DNA from: Embleya scabrispora DSM 41855 | GTDB lineage: Bacteria > Actinomycetota > Actinomycetes > Streptomycetales > Streptomycetaceae | Direction: 5' to 3' | Length of the DNA stretch: 64,000 bases | Assembly (NCBI RefSeq): GCF_000372745.1 | Contig: NZ_KB889686.1 | Location: 62,195 to 126,194 of the forward strand | Part shown: positions 45,345-53,169 of the stretch, piece by piece | How the letters are laid out: each line of letters begins with the position of its first letter | How positions within the stretch are numbered: the first letter of the stretch is position 1 | Position numbers and translations under genes: made by a program | Notes under the pieces: generated by a model | Seen by the model: the letters and a program-made list of their open reading frames with translations, nothing else | What the model was told of the DNA's origin: nothing | Database searches by the model: none

Positions 45345-46490
45345 ATGTCGGATGTCCTGTCGCTGATGGATCAGTGGGGGCCGGAAAAGGTCGTCTCCGT
45401 GTCACACACCCGAACCGGGATGAAGGGCGTGCTGGTCATCGACAACACCGCCCGCGGCATGGGCAAGGGCGGTACCCGGATGTCCCCGACCGTGAGTACC
45501 ACCGAAGTGGCCCGATTGGCCCGGGTGATGACGTGGAAGTGGGCGGCGGTCGACCTCTTCTATGGCGGCGCCAAGGCCGGGATCGTCTATGATCCGGCCG
45601 GCCCGGACAAGGAGGCCGTCCTGCGGGCGTTCGCCCGAGCACTGTCGAACGAGGTGCCGAGCGAGTACGTATTCGGCCTGGACATGGGGTTGACCGAGGA
45701 CGACGCCGCGATCATCCAGGACGAATTGGGCGATCGGGGAACGGCGGTCGGCACCGATGCGGTGCTGGGTGGAGTCCCCTACGACCGGCTGGGGGTGACC
45801 GGTTTCGGGGTGGCCGAGGTCGCCGACGCGTTGCTCACGCACCTCGACTTGCCGCTCCGGGGCGCGCGGGTGGCGGTCCAGGGGCTGGGCGCGGTCGGCT
45901 CGGCAGCGATCCGCCGCTTCGCCGAACTCGGTGCGACGGTGGTCGCGGTGTCCTCCGTGCACGGCGCGTTGTACGACCCGCACGGTTTGGACGTGGCCCG
46001 GGTGCTGAGCTTGCACGCGGACAGCGGCGATCTCGCGATCAAGGAATATTCGGGCGGGACCACGCACCCCCTGGGATTCGAACTGTCGGTGCCCACCGAG
46101 GTATTGGTTCCGGCGGCGACCCAGGACGTGATCGACGAGGCGGTGGCCGCCACGATCACCTCCCGGCTGATCGTGGAGGGCGCCAATCTGCCCACCTCCG
46201 CGGCCGCCCAACGCGTGCTCGCCAACCGGGGCATCGTGGTGGTGCCCGACTTCATCGCGAACGCGGGCGGCGTGGTGGCCGCCGGATTCGCCATGGACGC
46301 GCGCTATTCGGCGTTTCGCCCCGATCCGGAGTCGATCCGCACGACGGTGTCGACCAAGCTGCGCGAGAACGCCATGCTCGTCCAGGAGGCCGGCGCGCGG
46401 CGAGGGATCACCTCGCATGAGGCCGCGCGTTCGTTGGCCCAGGATCGCGTGTACGCGGCGATGCGGCTCAAGGGGCGGCTGCCGCGATGA
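45345..46490 (+). CDS. Glu/Leu/Phe/Val dehydrogenase family enzyme
   Basis: A 381-residue NAD(P)-dependent amino acid dehydrogenase, which reversibly deaminates a branched-chain or related amino acid to its 2-oxo acid. The N-terminal domain has KGGTRMSP and the catalytic region YGGAKAGI with the active Lys. The Rossmann domain shows VAVQGLGAVGSAA near residue 180-195. VEGANLPTS and VPDFIANAGGVVAAGF are diagnostic. Length fits leucine/valine dehydrogenases better than glutamate dehydrogenase. GAGGGAG lies before the ATG. It is divergent from a LysR gene. A role in valine or leucine catabolism supplying acyl-CoA precursors is a reasonable inference. Confidence 0.9.
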   Translation: MSDVLSLMDQWGPEKVVSVSHTRTGMKGVLVIDNTARGMGKGGTRMSPTVSTTEVARLARVMTWKWAAVDLFYGGAKAGIVYDPAGPDKEAVLRAFARALSNEVPSEYVFGLDMGLTEDDAAIIQDELGDRGTAVGTDAVLGGVPYDRLGVTGFGVAEVADALLTHLDLPLRGARVAVQGLGAVGSAAIRRFAELGATVVAVSSVHGALYDPHGLDVARVLSLHADSGDLAIKEYSGGTTHPLGFELSVPTEVLVPAATQDVIDEAVAATITSRLIVEGANLPTSAAAQRVLANRGIVVVPDFIANAGGVVAAGFAMDARYSAFRPDPESIRTTVSTKLRENAMLVQEAGARRGITSHEAARSLAQDRVYAAMRLKGRLPR

Positions 46491-46590
46491 CCGCGGTGTC
46501 CCGGCGCGGACGTCGTGATCGCGCGCGATCATCGCCCCGCGACCCCCTTCGCACGCCCGCGACGCGATGGGCTCCGACGCTCGATCCGGC

Positions 46591-47589
46591 TCAGGTGTAC
46601 AGGTCCAGGGACAGCGGCATCTGGCAGAAGGTCTCGATCTCCTCCTGGAGTTCGCGCACCCGCGTCTCGCGCGCCCGCATCGGACGGCGCAGCCGTACGT
46701 GCACCACCATCATCAGAGAGATCAGTCCGTGCACACGCCAGGCCGAGTCCAGTCGAAACACCGGGCGCAGCGCCTCCGTGGTCGCCTCGATCTCGTCCAG
46801 GCTCGCGTAGGCCAAGGCGATGGCGACCCGGGCGAGCATCTCGTCCGAGCGCGAGTAGCCGCTGGGGGCGACCGCCTCGTAGCTGCTCAAGGTGCTCTCC
46901 GCGGCTTCGATCGCCCGACGTTCCGCGCCGGGGATGAACACCCGGGTCAGCGCCTCATAGGCACTTTGCCTGGCCGGATCGAAAAGCAACAGTCCGCCGA
47001 TCTCGTCCAGTTCGTCCCGTCGGGACAACTCGCGGGCATCGGCGGCGGCGCGCAGTGCGGCCGACGCCGCGAGTGCGTCTCCCAAGGTGGCCTGGGTCAG
47101 CGCGACGAGAGAGTGCAACCACACCGACGCCGTTCCCACTTCGGGGTCGTGCACGGAGGCTCCCAGTCGTGCGTAGCGCAGCGCCTCGTGCACCCAGCCG
47201 GCGCGATAGGCGATCAGCGACTGGACTCCGCGCAGCCACACTTCGGCGCTGGGGTCGCGCGCGTCCACGACCGCGCTCAGTACTCCCGCCTGGGTCGTCG
47301 CCAAAGCCTCGCGGGTGTCTCCCAGGTCGTGTCGGGACCACCCGTGGATGCCGAGCGCGAGTGCCTTCGTCAGCGGGTCGACCTGCGAACCGTCCGGATC
47401 CGCGTATCCGGGCTCCGCCGAGGTGGCGCACCGGCGCACGGCGACCAGTTTCTCGTAGATCGCCGGGAGAGCGGTGTGCGGATACACCGCCGCCAGCCGC
47501 CGGACGGCCGCCGCCGTCCGCGCCGGGGACAGGAACTCGGTCGCGTCCGTGAGCTCGTCGAGGGCGTCGACCTTGTTCGGGAGTTTCAT
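46591..47589 (-). CDS. TPR-like helical protein without HTH
   Basis: A 332-residue all-helical protein with repeats of the TPR type (ALALGIHGWSRHDLGDTREALATTQAGVLSA; VWLRGVQSLIAYRAGWVHEALRYARLG; VWLHSLVALTQATLGDALAASAALRAA). The same kind of helical region forms the C-terminal half of many Streptomyces XRE-type regulators, but no DNA-binding domain is present here. It may be a free sensor or partner for a separate HTH protein. The ATG at 47589 lies 84 bases from the N19-spaced operator at 47673. The 3' end faces the dehydrogenase gene. Confidence 0.65.
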   Translation of the reverse strand: MKLPNKVDALDELTDATEFLSPARTAAAVRRLAAVYPHTALPAIYEKLVAVRRCATSAEPGYADPDGSQVDPLTKALALGIHGWSRHDLGDTREALATTQAGVLSAVVDARDPSAEVWLRGVQSLIAYRAGWVHEALRYARLGASVHDPEVGTASVWLHSLVALTQATLGDALAASAALRAAADARELSRRDELDEIGGLLLFDPARQSAYEALTRVFIPGAERRAIEAAESTLSSYEAVAPSGYSRSDEMLARVAIALAYASLDEIEATTEALRPVFRLDSAWRVHGLISLMMVVHVRLRRPMRARETRVRELQEEIETFCQMPLSLDLYT

Positions 47590-47977
47590 GCGTTATCTCT
47601 CCGCCGATGCGAGATCGTGCCTTACCTGCCGCCAGGATGCAGCCCGCGAGCGCGCGCGCAAAGGTCGTTGCGGTTACCCGAACTCGGTAAACCCGAAGGT
47701 AACCGGGCGGTGTCACTGTGCGCATCGAATCGAAAGGCACCGGGCGACTATTTTATCCTCGAAATGTTGCGCCTGCCAACAACTGCCGCTGTTCGTGTCA
47801 CGCCGCCGAATGTATGCTGCAAATCAGTTCCGCATCCCCCTTTCCGGCAGGCGCCCGGATCGAGCGATGGCGCGGTGGCATTCGATCGTGGTCCCGGGGT
47901 CGATTCCGTAAGCGCTTTTCAACTGCGTGTCACCGCCGTGTCGCTTGTGCGTCGATTCCTGATATTGAGGAGCCCCC
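47590..47977. other. AT-rich divergent promoter region
   Basis: A 0.39 kb region of reduced GC between the TPR protein and the second N-domain/TPR gene. It holds the operator at 47673-47703. No gene is supported. Confidence 0.55.
47673..47703. promoter_or_regulatory. N19-spaced operator GTTACC-N19-GGTAAC
   Basis: Perfectly symmetric outer arms. The interior is CGAACTCGGTAAACCCGAA and contains a further GGTAAAC. Seen as direct units, CGGTTACCCGAA and CGGTAAACCCGAA repeat before the last GGTAACC. It lies 84 bases before the leftward gene and 275 bases before the rightward one. Confidence 0.65.
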
Positions 47978-48907
47978 ATGACAACTGGCCTCGTACCCGA
48001 CCGGCCCGTCATCACCGTCGAGATCTCGGCGGACCAATCCGTACGCGTGGCCGGTGAAACCGTCCCGGTCCCGCCGGGGGGCGATCCGCGCGGAACCGCA
48101 CTCGCGGTCGTCGCGGAGCACGCTCGCCTGCTCGGGCATCCGGTGCGGGTGCACGCGATGGAGGCGGACGGGACGATCTTTCCGTTGAACGTGTACGCGG
48201 ACCGCTCCATCGCCGAGGCGGGTGCGCCGATACCGGCGGCCCAGCCGCGTGGCCGGTTCGGCCGGCGTCGGGCCGCTCCGGAGGCCGCCGCCCCCGCGCC
48301 GGCACCCGTCCCCCTCCGGCCGCCGCCGCCCGTCGCGCTCGCGCAGCCCTCGACGGCCCAAACCGCGCCGATGGCGCCTCGGCCGACCTGGGCCCCGCCG
48401 GGTGCCGCCGCCGAGCCGGCGGCCTCCTCGACGCGCGACCGGGTCACCGAGTCGGACCGGCTGCCCGATGGGCTGCCCGCGCCCAAGCGGGAGCAGCGCC
48501 TGGTGCTGGACCTGATTCGCGGCGCGGTGCAGGCGGGGGACGGCGCTCGGGCCCTGGCGATGGCCGCCGATCTGGACGCCGGCGCGGCCACGACGGCCGA
48601 TCCGGCGGAACGACTGGCCATGCGCGAAGTGCACGGATACGTCGCGCTGGTCATGGGGCGACCCGAGTTGGCGGTGCGGTTGTACGCCGAGGCGGTCACG
48701 TTCGGTGACGCATTGTCCGAGCCCGGGGAGTGGCCGGCGCGGATGGCCGCGAATGCGCACTTCTCCTGGTTGCGAGTCCCCGACTCGGCCGTGGCGGACG
48801 CGGTGGGCGAATTGGTGGTGGGCGCCTACGCGGCCGGTGGAAACGCGGATTCCCCCGGTGCGCGGGCGGCCGACAAGCGAATGGCCCGCGCGCGAGCTCG
48901 GGTCTGA
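47978..48907 (+). CDS. conserved N-domain plus TPR-like protein (copy 2)
   Basis: A 309-residue paralogue of the proteins at 37077 and 56158. The N-domain (about 8-82) reads RPVITVEISADQSVRVAG and AMEADGTIFPLNVYA. A Pro/Ala-rich linker (about 85-150) and a helical C-terminus follow (LDLIRGAVQAGDGARALAMAADLDAG; HGYVALVMGRPELAVRLYAEAV). Unlike the other two copies it has no FN3 membrane gene beside it. TGAGGAG precedes the ATG at 47978. Its upstream region holds the N19-spaced operator 275 bases away. A terminator follows. The function is unknown. Confidence 0.75.
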   Translation: MTTGLVPDRPVITVEISADQSVRVAGETVPVPPGGDPRGTALAVVAEHARLLGHPVRVHAMEADGTIFPLNVYADRSIAEAGAPIPAAQPRGRFGRRRAAPEAAAPAPAPVPLRPPPPVALAQPSTAQTAPMAPRPTWAPPGAAAEPAASSTRDRVTESDRLPDGLPAPKREQRLVLDLIRGAVQAGDGARALAMAADLDAGAATTADPAERLAMREVHGYVALVMGRPELAVRLYAEAVTFGDALSEPGEWPARMAANAHFSWLRVPDSAVADAVGELVVGAYAAGGNADSPGARAADKRMARARARV

Positions 48908-48932
48908 TCGCGCGGCGACCCGACCCGATTCC

Positions 48933-48956
48933 GCGGCCCCGCTCCGGCGGGGCCGC
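48933..48956. terminator. hairpin terminator between convergent genes
   Basis: A 10-base stem (GCGGCCCCGC with GCGGGGCCGC) and a TCCG loop, between the rightward TPR-like gene and the leftward peptidase gene. Confidence 0.75.
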
Positions 48957-48966
48957 GCCGGGCCGA

Positions 48967-50160
48967 TCAGCGTTGCGCGAGCGCGTGCGGCGGGAGCGGA
49001 TTCCCGCTCCCGCCCACCTGTGGCCCATCCCCCCACAGGTCGTGCAGGTCGTCGGGGAGCAGCGGCGCCCGGTATGCCGCGCGCAGCACGTCGGCGGCCA
49101 CCGGCCCCGCTTCCTCGGCCAGCCGAACGAACCAATCGAAGCCGGCCGGATACGCCCACAGGTACGAGCGCAGCAGCGGGTTGGCTCCTCGGTCGCAGAT
49201 CAGATCGGCGATCTGCTCGTCGGTCCAAAACGGCACCCGGGCCCGGGCGTGGGCCGCACACGCGGCCACGCTCACGCCCCGGTTGATCGCCAGATGCAGT
49301 TCGCTGCGGACCAGTTGCAGGTAGTGGTCCAGCCGCACGCGCGCGATCAACACCGCGTCGTCGGGCGCCACGAACAACGGGAGTGCCTGGGCGAGGCCCT
49401 CCAGGACCACCTGTGTGGGTCCGTGTACGGACAGGACCCGCACCCAGGGCACGTCCTCGCTGGTGCATCGATGGGCGAAACTCGCCGCCTGGAGCCCGTG
49501 ACCCAGGACCTCGTGCAGCGCGAACTGCCGGGCACCGACCCGGGTGAAGCGCGCGTTGCGCGGATTGAGCCGCAGCCGGACGTGCCGTCCGGCGCCGTCG
49601 AGCCAGTAGGCCCAGTAGGCGTCGACGTCGACGCATTCGATGGTCAGCTCGTAGGACGCCTCGGACTCGGTGACTTTACGGACGGCCGGTTCGAAGTCGG
49701 CGGTCGCCGCACGTATCTCGGCCGGCACCGAGTCGGCGTGCAACGGCTCCTCGGCGATCCGCAGCTCCCGATCGGTGGCGTCGTGCCAGCCGATCCCCAG
49801 CGCCCCGAGCAGCTCTCGGGCGATCGCCGCGCGCTCGCCGACGTAGTCCACCGACCAGCCCACGGCGGCGCAGCCCTGGGTCGCTCGGACGTACTCGTCG
49901 AGACTCCGCCGCTCCCCCAACTGAGCACCCAGATAAGCCAGATCGGCGTTCACCCGGGTGGCCAGACGCGGCGCGTCGGCCACCGCGGGGGTCGCCGCGA
50001 GGTCGCTCAGCCGCGCGTGCACCGCCAGCCGATCGCCGGCGGCGGCGACCGGCTCGGCCTCGGGAAAGAAGTCGAAGTCGATGATCGGGGCACCGCCTCG
50101 ATCGACCTCCAGATGGTGCCAGGCGCGAATCGCCGCCTCGATCTCGTTACGCACTGTCAT
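48967..50160 (-). CDS. HEXXGH zinc metallopeptidase-like protein
   Basis: A 397-residue protein with a gluzincin-like zinc site: HEVLGH at residues 216-221, and E254 in VVLEGLAQ as a likely third ligand. HEXXGH is the form seen in dipeptidyl-peptidase III, while DUF885 peptidases have the related HEXXPGH; overall length and the EGLA segment are closer to DUF885-like enzymes. No signal peptide, so it is cytoplasmic. Its start overlaps the end of the XRE regulator gene by 14 bases (ATG 50160; ATG 50169 is an alternative), so the two are coupled. A peptidase coupled to an XRE repressor recalls ImmA/ImmR-type pairs; that the regulator is its substrate is only inference. Confidence 0.7.
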   Translation of the reverse strand: MTVRNEIEAAIRAWHHLEVDRGGAPIIDFDFFPEAEPVAAAGDRLAVHARLSDLAATPAVADAPRLATRVNADLAYLGAQLGERRSLDEYVRATQGCAAVGWSVDYVGERAAIARELLGALGIGWHDATDRELRIAEEPLHADSVPAEIRAATADFEPAVRKVTESEASYELTIECVDVDAYWAYWLDGAGRHVRLRLNPRNARFTRVGARQFALHEVLGHGLQAASFAHRCTSEDVPWVRVLSVHGPTQVVLEGLAQALPLFVAPDDAVLIARVRLDHYLQLVRSELHLAINRGVSVAACAAHARARVPFWTDEQIADLICDRGANPLLRSYLWAYPAGFDWFVRLAEEAGPVAADVLRAAYRAPLLPDDLHDLWGDGPQVGGSGNPLPPHALAQR

Positions 50161-51115
50161 GGACCACATCCCAACGCAGGGTCACGTACTGATTGGCGTG
50201 CAGGTCTTGCCTGGACAACGTCACGTGCAGTCGATCCTCGTCGAGACTCCACCGGGTGTGCTGGGTCACCGAGTTCTCCGAGCCGTCCGGATGTTGCTCG
50301 ATCGCACCGCACCCGCGGAACTCGGTGACCCCGTGCTGGGTCACGCTCAGGGAGAAGTCTCGCGTAGGCCGCGCGATGGCCTGACGCCAGTACGTCGAAT
50401 CCACGAACATCCCTCCCTCACACACGTATTCGATGACCGTAGTCTCCCCCGGCGGCACCGGTGGCGAGATCTGGCAGGCGAACTTGCTCAGGCCGGTGGT
50501 GTCGTACAGCCGCTGAATGGCGATCTGCCGATCGCACGCGTCGGTGGGCGTGATGGTCAATCGACCCCGGGTGCGCTCGAACCACATCTCCCGGACCATG
50601 CGGGTGAGCGGCCGTCCGGTGAGATTGAGCACCACCTGGCGATAGGTCAACCGCACGTCTCCCTCGGGACCGACCTCGATGTCCACCTTCAGCGAGAGTT
50701 CGACCGCGTCCCCGAACGGGAGTGCCGAGTCCCCCGGCTCGTCCCACGGCACCGCCTCCCCGTGATCGACCGCGACGGCTCGGACCGGATCCACCGCCGC
50801 ACCGGTGGTCTCCGCGGCGCGGTTCTCCTCCCACGGCTGGGGGGCCAGGCCCAACATTTCGCCGGGAATCCGCAACCCGTGGGAAACACGCTCGATGACG
50901 TGCTGCTGACGCACCTGAGCCCTTCCCTTGACGTAATCACCCACCCTGCTGGGGGTCATCTCGCACAGCCGGGCCAATTTACTCAGTGTAAATCCGAGAT
51001 CGTCCTGGGCGAGCCGGAATATGGCCCCCAGGTCGCGCTCCGCACAGGCTCGAATCATGGCCGGCGTGGCCAACAATTCAGTAGGAAAGGGCTTGCGGTC
51101 ATCGATTTTCGGCAT
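50147..51115 (-). CDS. XRE-type regulator with C-terminal beta-rich domain
   Basis: A 322-residue regulator. An HTH of XRE type lies near residues 36-90 (LAQDDLGFTLSKLARLCEMTPSRVGDYVKG). The C-terminal 210 residues form a beta-rich domain of unknown family (LSLKVDIEVGPEGDVRLTYRQVVLNLTG; DFSLSVTQHGVTEF; LRWDVVHDSA). It has a good GGGGAG site before the ATG. It is coupled to the HEXXGH peptidase gene. The N19-spaced operator begins 44 bases upstream, between it and the AraC-type gene, so it is a candidate for the protein that binds that operator or for one of its targets. Confidence 0.8.
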   Translation of the reverse strand: MPKIDDRKPFPTELLATPAMIRACAERDLGAIFRLAQDDLGFTLSKLARLCEMTPSRVGDYVKGRAQVRQQHVIERVSHGLRIPGEMLGLAPQPWEENRAAETTGAAVDPVRAVAVDHGEAVPWDEPGDSALPFGDAVELSLKVDIEVGPEGDVRLTYRQVVLNLTGRPLTRMVREMWFERTRGRLTITPTDACDRQIAIQRLYDTTGLSKFACQISPPVPPGETTVIEYVCEGGMFVDSTYWRQAIARPTRDFSLSVTQHGVTEFRGCGAIEQHPDGSENSVTQHTRWSLDEDRLHVTLSRQDLHANQYVTLRWDVVHDSA

Positions 51116-51158
51116 ATCGAACTCCCCGTCACGGGGCCGACCCGGCGCGGCCCGCGTA

Positions 51159-51189
51159 GTTACCGGCGAATTTATCAGCGTCGGGTAAC
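51159..51189. promoter_or_regulatory. N19-spaced operator GTTACC-N19-GGTAAC
   Basis: Identical outer arms and spacing to the copy at 47673. The interior on the minus strand is CGACGCTGATAAATTCGCC, which keeps CGA at its start and GATAAAT at the position of GGTAAAC. It is 44 bases from the XRE start and 211 bases from the AraC-type start. Confidence 0.65.
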
Positions 51190-51399
51190 GTCCTCGACCT
51201 TATGCGGTGCGTCCTATCCACCGACACTCTACAAAAGAGCGTTCATTCGAACGCGGTCCGTGACACCCGATGTCGAAGCGATCGAGCAGGCGTATTTACG
51301 ATGTGGATAAAAGGGATGGCCAAGAACATATCGGCCGACCGCGCGATCCGCCGGCAAGCCCTCGTGAATCCTTCCATCGATGCGAAGAGCCGGGAGATC

Positions 51400-52473
51400 A
51401 TGTCCGCAGCAACCCCCTTCCGCCCCGTCCTGGTCGGGCAGCGGCCCACCGGCACCGCGGTCGACCGCGCTCCCTCGGTCGAGACCACCGCGCATCGACG
51501 CGTGCTCTACCAGGGGACCGACGCGGCGGCCGTGCACGCGGCGGTGGCCTCGCGGTTGGGTCCGCACCGGCTGCACGTGCCCGGTGGGCGGATCAAGGCG
51601 ACCTTCCGGATACTGCACGAGGGCGAGATCTCCATCCTCGAACTCGCCTACGGCGCCCGCGCCGACATGTACTTCGACGGCACCACCGCGGATCACCTGA
51701 TCCCCATCCGGCACCGCGGCTGGGGCCGGGTCGTCATCGACGACGTGGAAAGCGCACTTTCGCCCTGCGTGCTGAACCCCGGCCGGCCGGCCCGACTGAG
51801 TTGGGAACCCGACACCTCCGTGGTGATCGTCCGTATTCCGGGCGAGGTACTGGACCGGGCGATCGACCGCGACGCCGCCGGGGATCGCCGAAAGGCCCCC
51901 GCGCTCGGTCCGTACCTGGACAACACCGACCTCGGTGTACGGCAATGGCTGTCGCTGGCCCGCGACTTCAGCGCGATGGTCGACGCGAGCGGTCACCTGG
52001 CCGGCTCGCGGTCGGCCGCACGGCACTTCGAACAGGTCCTCGTACACGGTTTGCTCTCCTGCGCGCCGGCCCACGGCGCCGGCCCGGGTCCCGAGACGGG
52101 GTCGAGCGAACCGAACGGTCTGCGCCGGGCACTGGCGTACTGCGCCGAGCACGCCGGTGAACCCATCTCGGTCGGCGCCATCGCGGCGGCAGCCGGAATG
52201 AGTGTGCGCACGCTTCAGGAGAAGTTCCGCGTCCACCTGGGCGTGACACCCGTGGGCCATCTCCGTCGAGTGCGGTTGGCGGGTGCGCACGCCGATCTGC
52301 TGAACGTGGCCGAGGGGCGCTCCCGCGACACCGTCACCGATGTCGCGCTCCGGTGGGGCTTCGGACACCTGGGCCGTTTCGGGTCGATGTACCGCGAGAC
52401 ATACGGGCAATTGCCCTCGCACACCCTGCGCCACGGCACGGCGGGACCGGTGGTCTCCCGCGCCGCGGTCTGA
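51400..52473 (+). CDS. AraC family transcriptional regulator
   Basis: About 357 residues. The N-terminal part (about 25-170) is an AraC-binding-like cupin domain (HRLHVPGGRIKATFRILHEGEISILELAYGA). The C-terminal double HTH is clear: EPISVGAIAAAAGMSVRTLQEKFRVHLGVTPVGHLRRVRL and TVTDVALRWGFGHLGRFGSMYRETYGQLPS. The effector is unknown. I chose ATG 51400 behind GGGAG, although the gap is short. In-frame starts at 51301, 51316 and 51202 would lengthen the N-terminus. It shares its upstream region with the divergent XRE gene. Confidence 0.88.
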   Translation: MSAATPFRPVLVGQRPTGTAVDRAPSVETTAHRRVLYQGTDAAAVHAAVASRLGPHRLHVPGGRIKATFRILHEGEISILELAYGARADMYFDGTTADHLIPIRHRGWGRVVIDDVESALSPCVLNPGRPARLSWEPDTSVVIVRIPGEVLDRAIDRDAAGDRRKAPALGPYLDNTDLGVRQWLSLARDFSAMVDASGHLAGSRSAARHFEQVLVHGLLSCAPAHGAGPGPETGSSEPNGLRRALAYCAEHAGEPISVGAIAAAAGMSVRTLQEKFRVHLGVTPVGHLRRVRLAGAHADLLNVAEGRSRDTVTDVALRWGFGHLGRFGSMYRETYGQLPSHTLRHGTAGPVVSRAAV

Positions 52474-52504
52474 CCGGCGTACCGGGCCCGCGGGTGGCGG
52501 TGGC

Positions 52505-53083
52505 CTACAGCGTCGGCGGGCCCACCGTGGCCTGGAAGTGCTCGCGAGCGTCCGACGTGCGTCCGTTGCCGTACACGCGCAGCACCTCGGCCAGGCCCGG
52601 GTACCGATTCGCGAGCAGTTCGGCCGCCGACTCGATCTCGGCGGCCGAGGCAACCGCGCGCAACACCGCGTGCACCGCCGCGGCCGGGTCCGCACGCGGC
52701 CCGGTCAGCACCTCGGGTCCGTTCAGTCGCAGGGCCGTGCGGGTGCTGGGCTGATGCGAGCGGACGCGCTCCAACGCGGCCTCGCGGTCGGCGATGGTCA
52801 GGCGGTCGAAGTCGGGCGAGGCGACGAGCGCCTCCACCTCCTGGAGCCGAGCCAGCACCGCCGGATTGCCGATCTTGGCCCGCTGGCCGGACATCAGCTG
52901 CGAGAGCATCGGCGCGGACAGGCCCAGCATCGCCGACAGTTCCAGCTGCGAGGTGCCCAGCCGGGTCAACAGCCGCCGGAAACGATCGCTCAACGGCTCG
53001 CCGTACCACTCCATCTGTCGCGCCTGATTGCGCGCGACGGCTTCCTGGTCCTCCTGCGACTTGGCCACCGTGGCATCATGCAC
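52505..53083 (-). CDS. XRE-type transcriptional regulator
   Basis: About 192 residues. The HTH is near residues 35-80 (FRRLLTRLGTSQLELSAMLGLSAPMLSQLMSGQRAKIGNP). The rest is a helical region of unknown family (EALVASPDFDRLTIADREAALERV; LLANRYPGLAEVLRVYG). The start is uncertain: GTG 53083, 53068 or 53095 and ATG 53017 are all in frame and none has a clear ribosome-binding site. The box GTTTGCAATTGCAAT (53096-53110) touches the upstream starts, so the gene is likely to be autoregulated or controlled with the secreted proteins that carry the same box. It lies downstream of the Ser/Thr kinase gene on the same strand. Confidence 0.8.
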   Translation of the reverse strand: MHDATVAKSQEDQEAVARNQARQMEWYGEPLSDRFRRLLTRLGTSQLELSAMLGLSAPMLSQLMSGQRAKIGNPAVLARLQEVEALVASPDFDRLTIADREAALERVRSHQPSTRTALRLNGPEVLTGPRADPAAAVHAVLRAVASAAEIESAAELLANRYPGLAEVLRVYGNGRTSDAREHFQATVGPPTL

Positions 53084-53095
53084 TGCGAACCGCAC

Positions 53096-53110
53096 GTTTG
53101 CAATTGCAAT
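53096..53110. promoter_or_regulatory. GTTTGCAAnTGCAAC-type operator box
   Basis: GTTTGCAATTGCAAT, directly upstream of the possible starts of the XRE gene. The inner TTGCA-N2-TGCAA is an inverted repeat. It is also just inside the 3' end of the space between the kinase and XRE genes. Confidence 0.6.
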
Positions 53111-53169
53111 CCCTCGGCGAATCGAAGGTGGCCGGGCGGGTCGGGCCCGACACCGACCCGCCGGCGGAC

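Noticed and set aside
48967-50160. ImmA/IrrE-family peptidase
   Set aside because: The motif is HEXXGH, not HEXXH, and the protein is longer than that family. Only the gene arrangement is similar.
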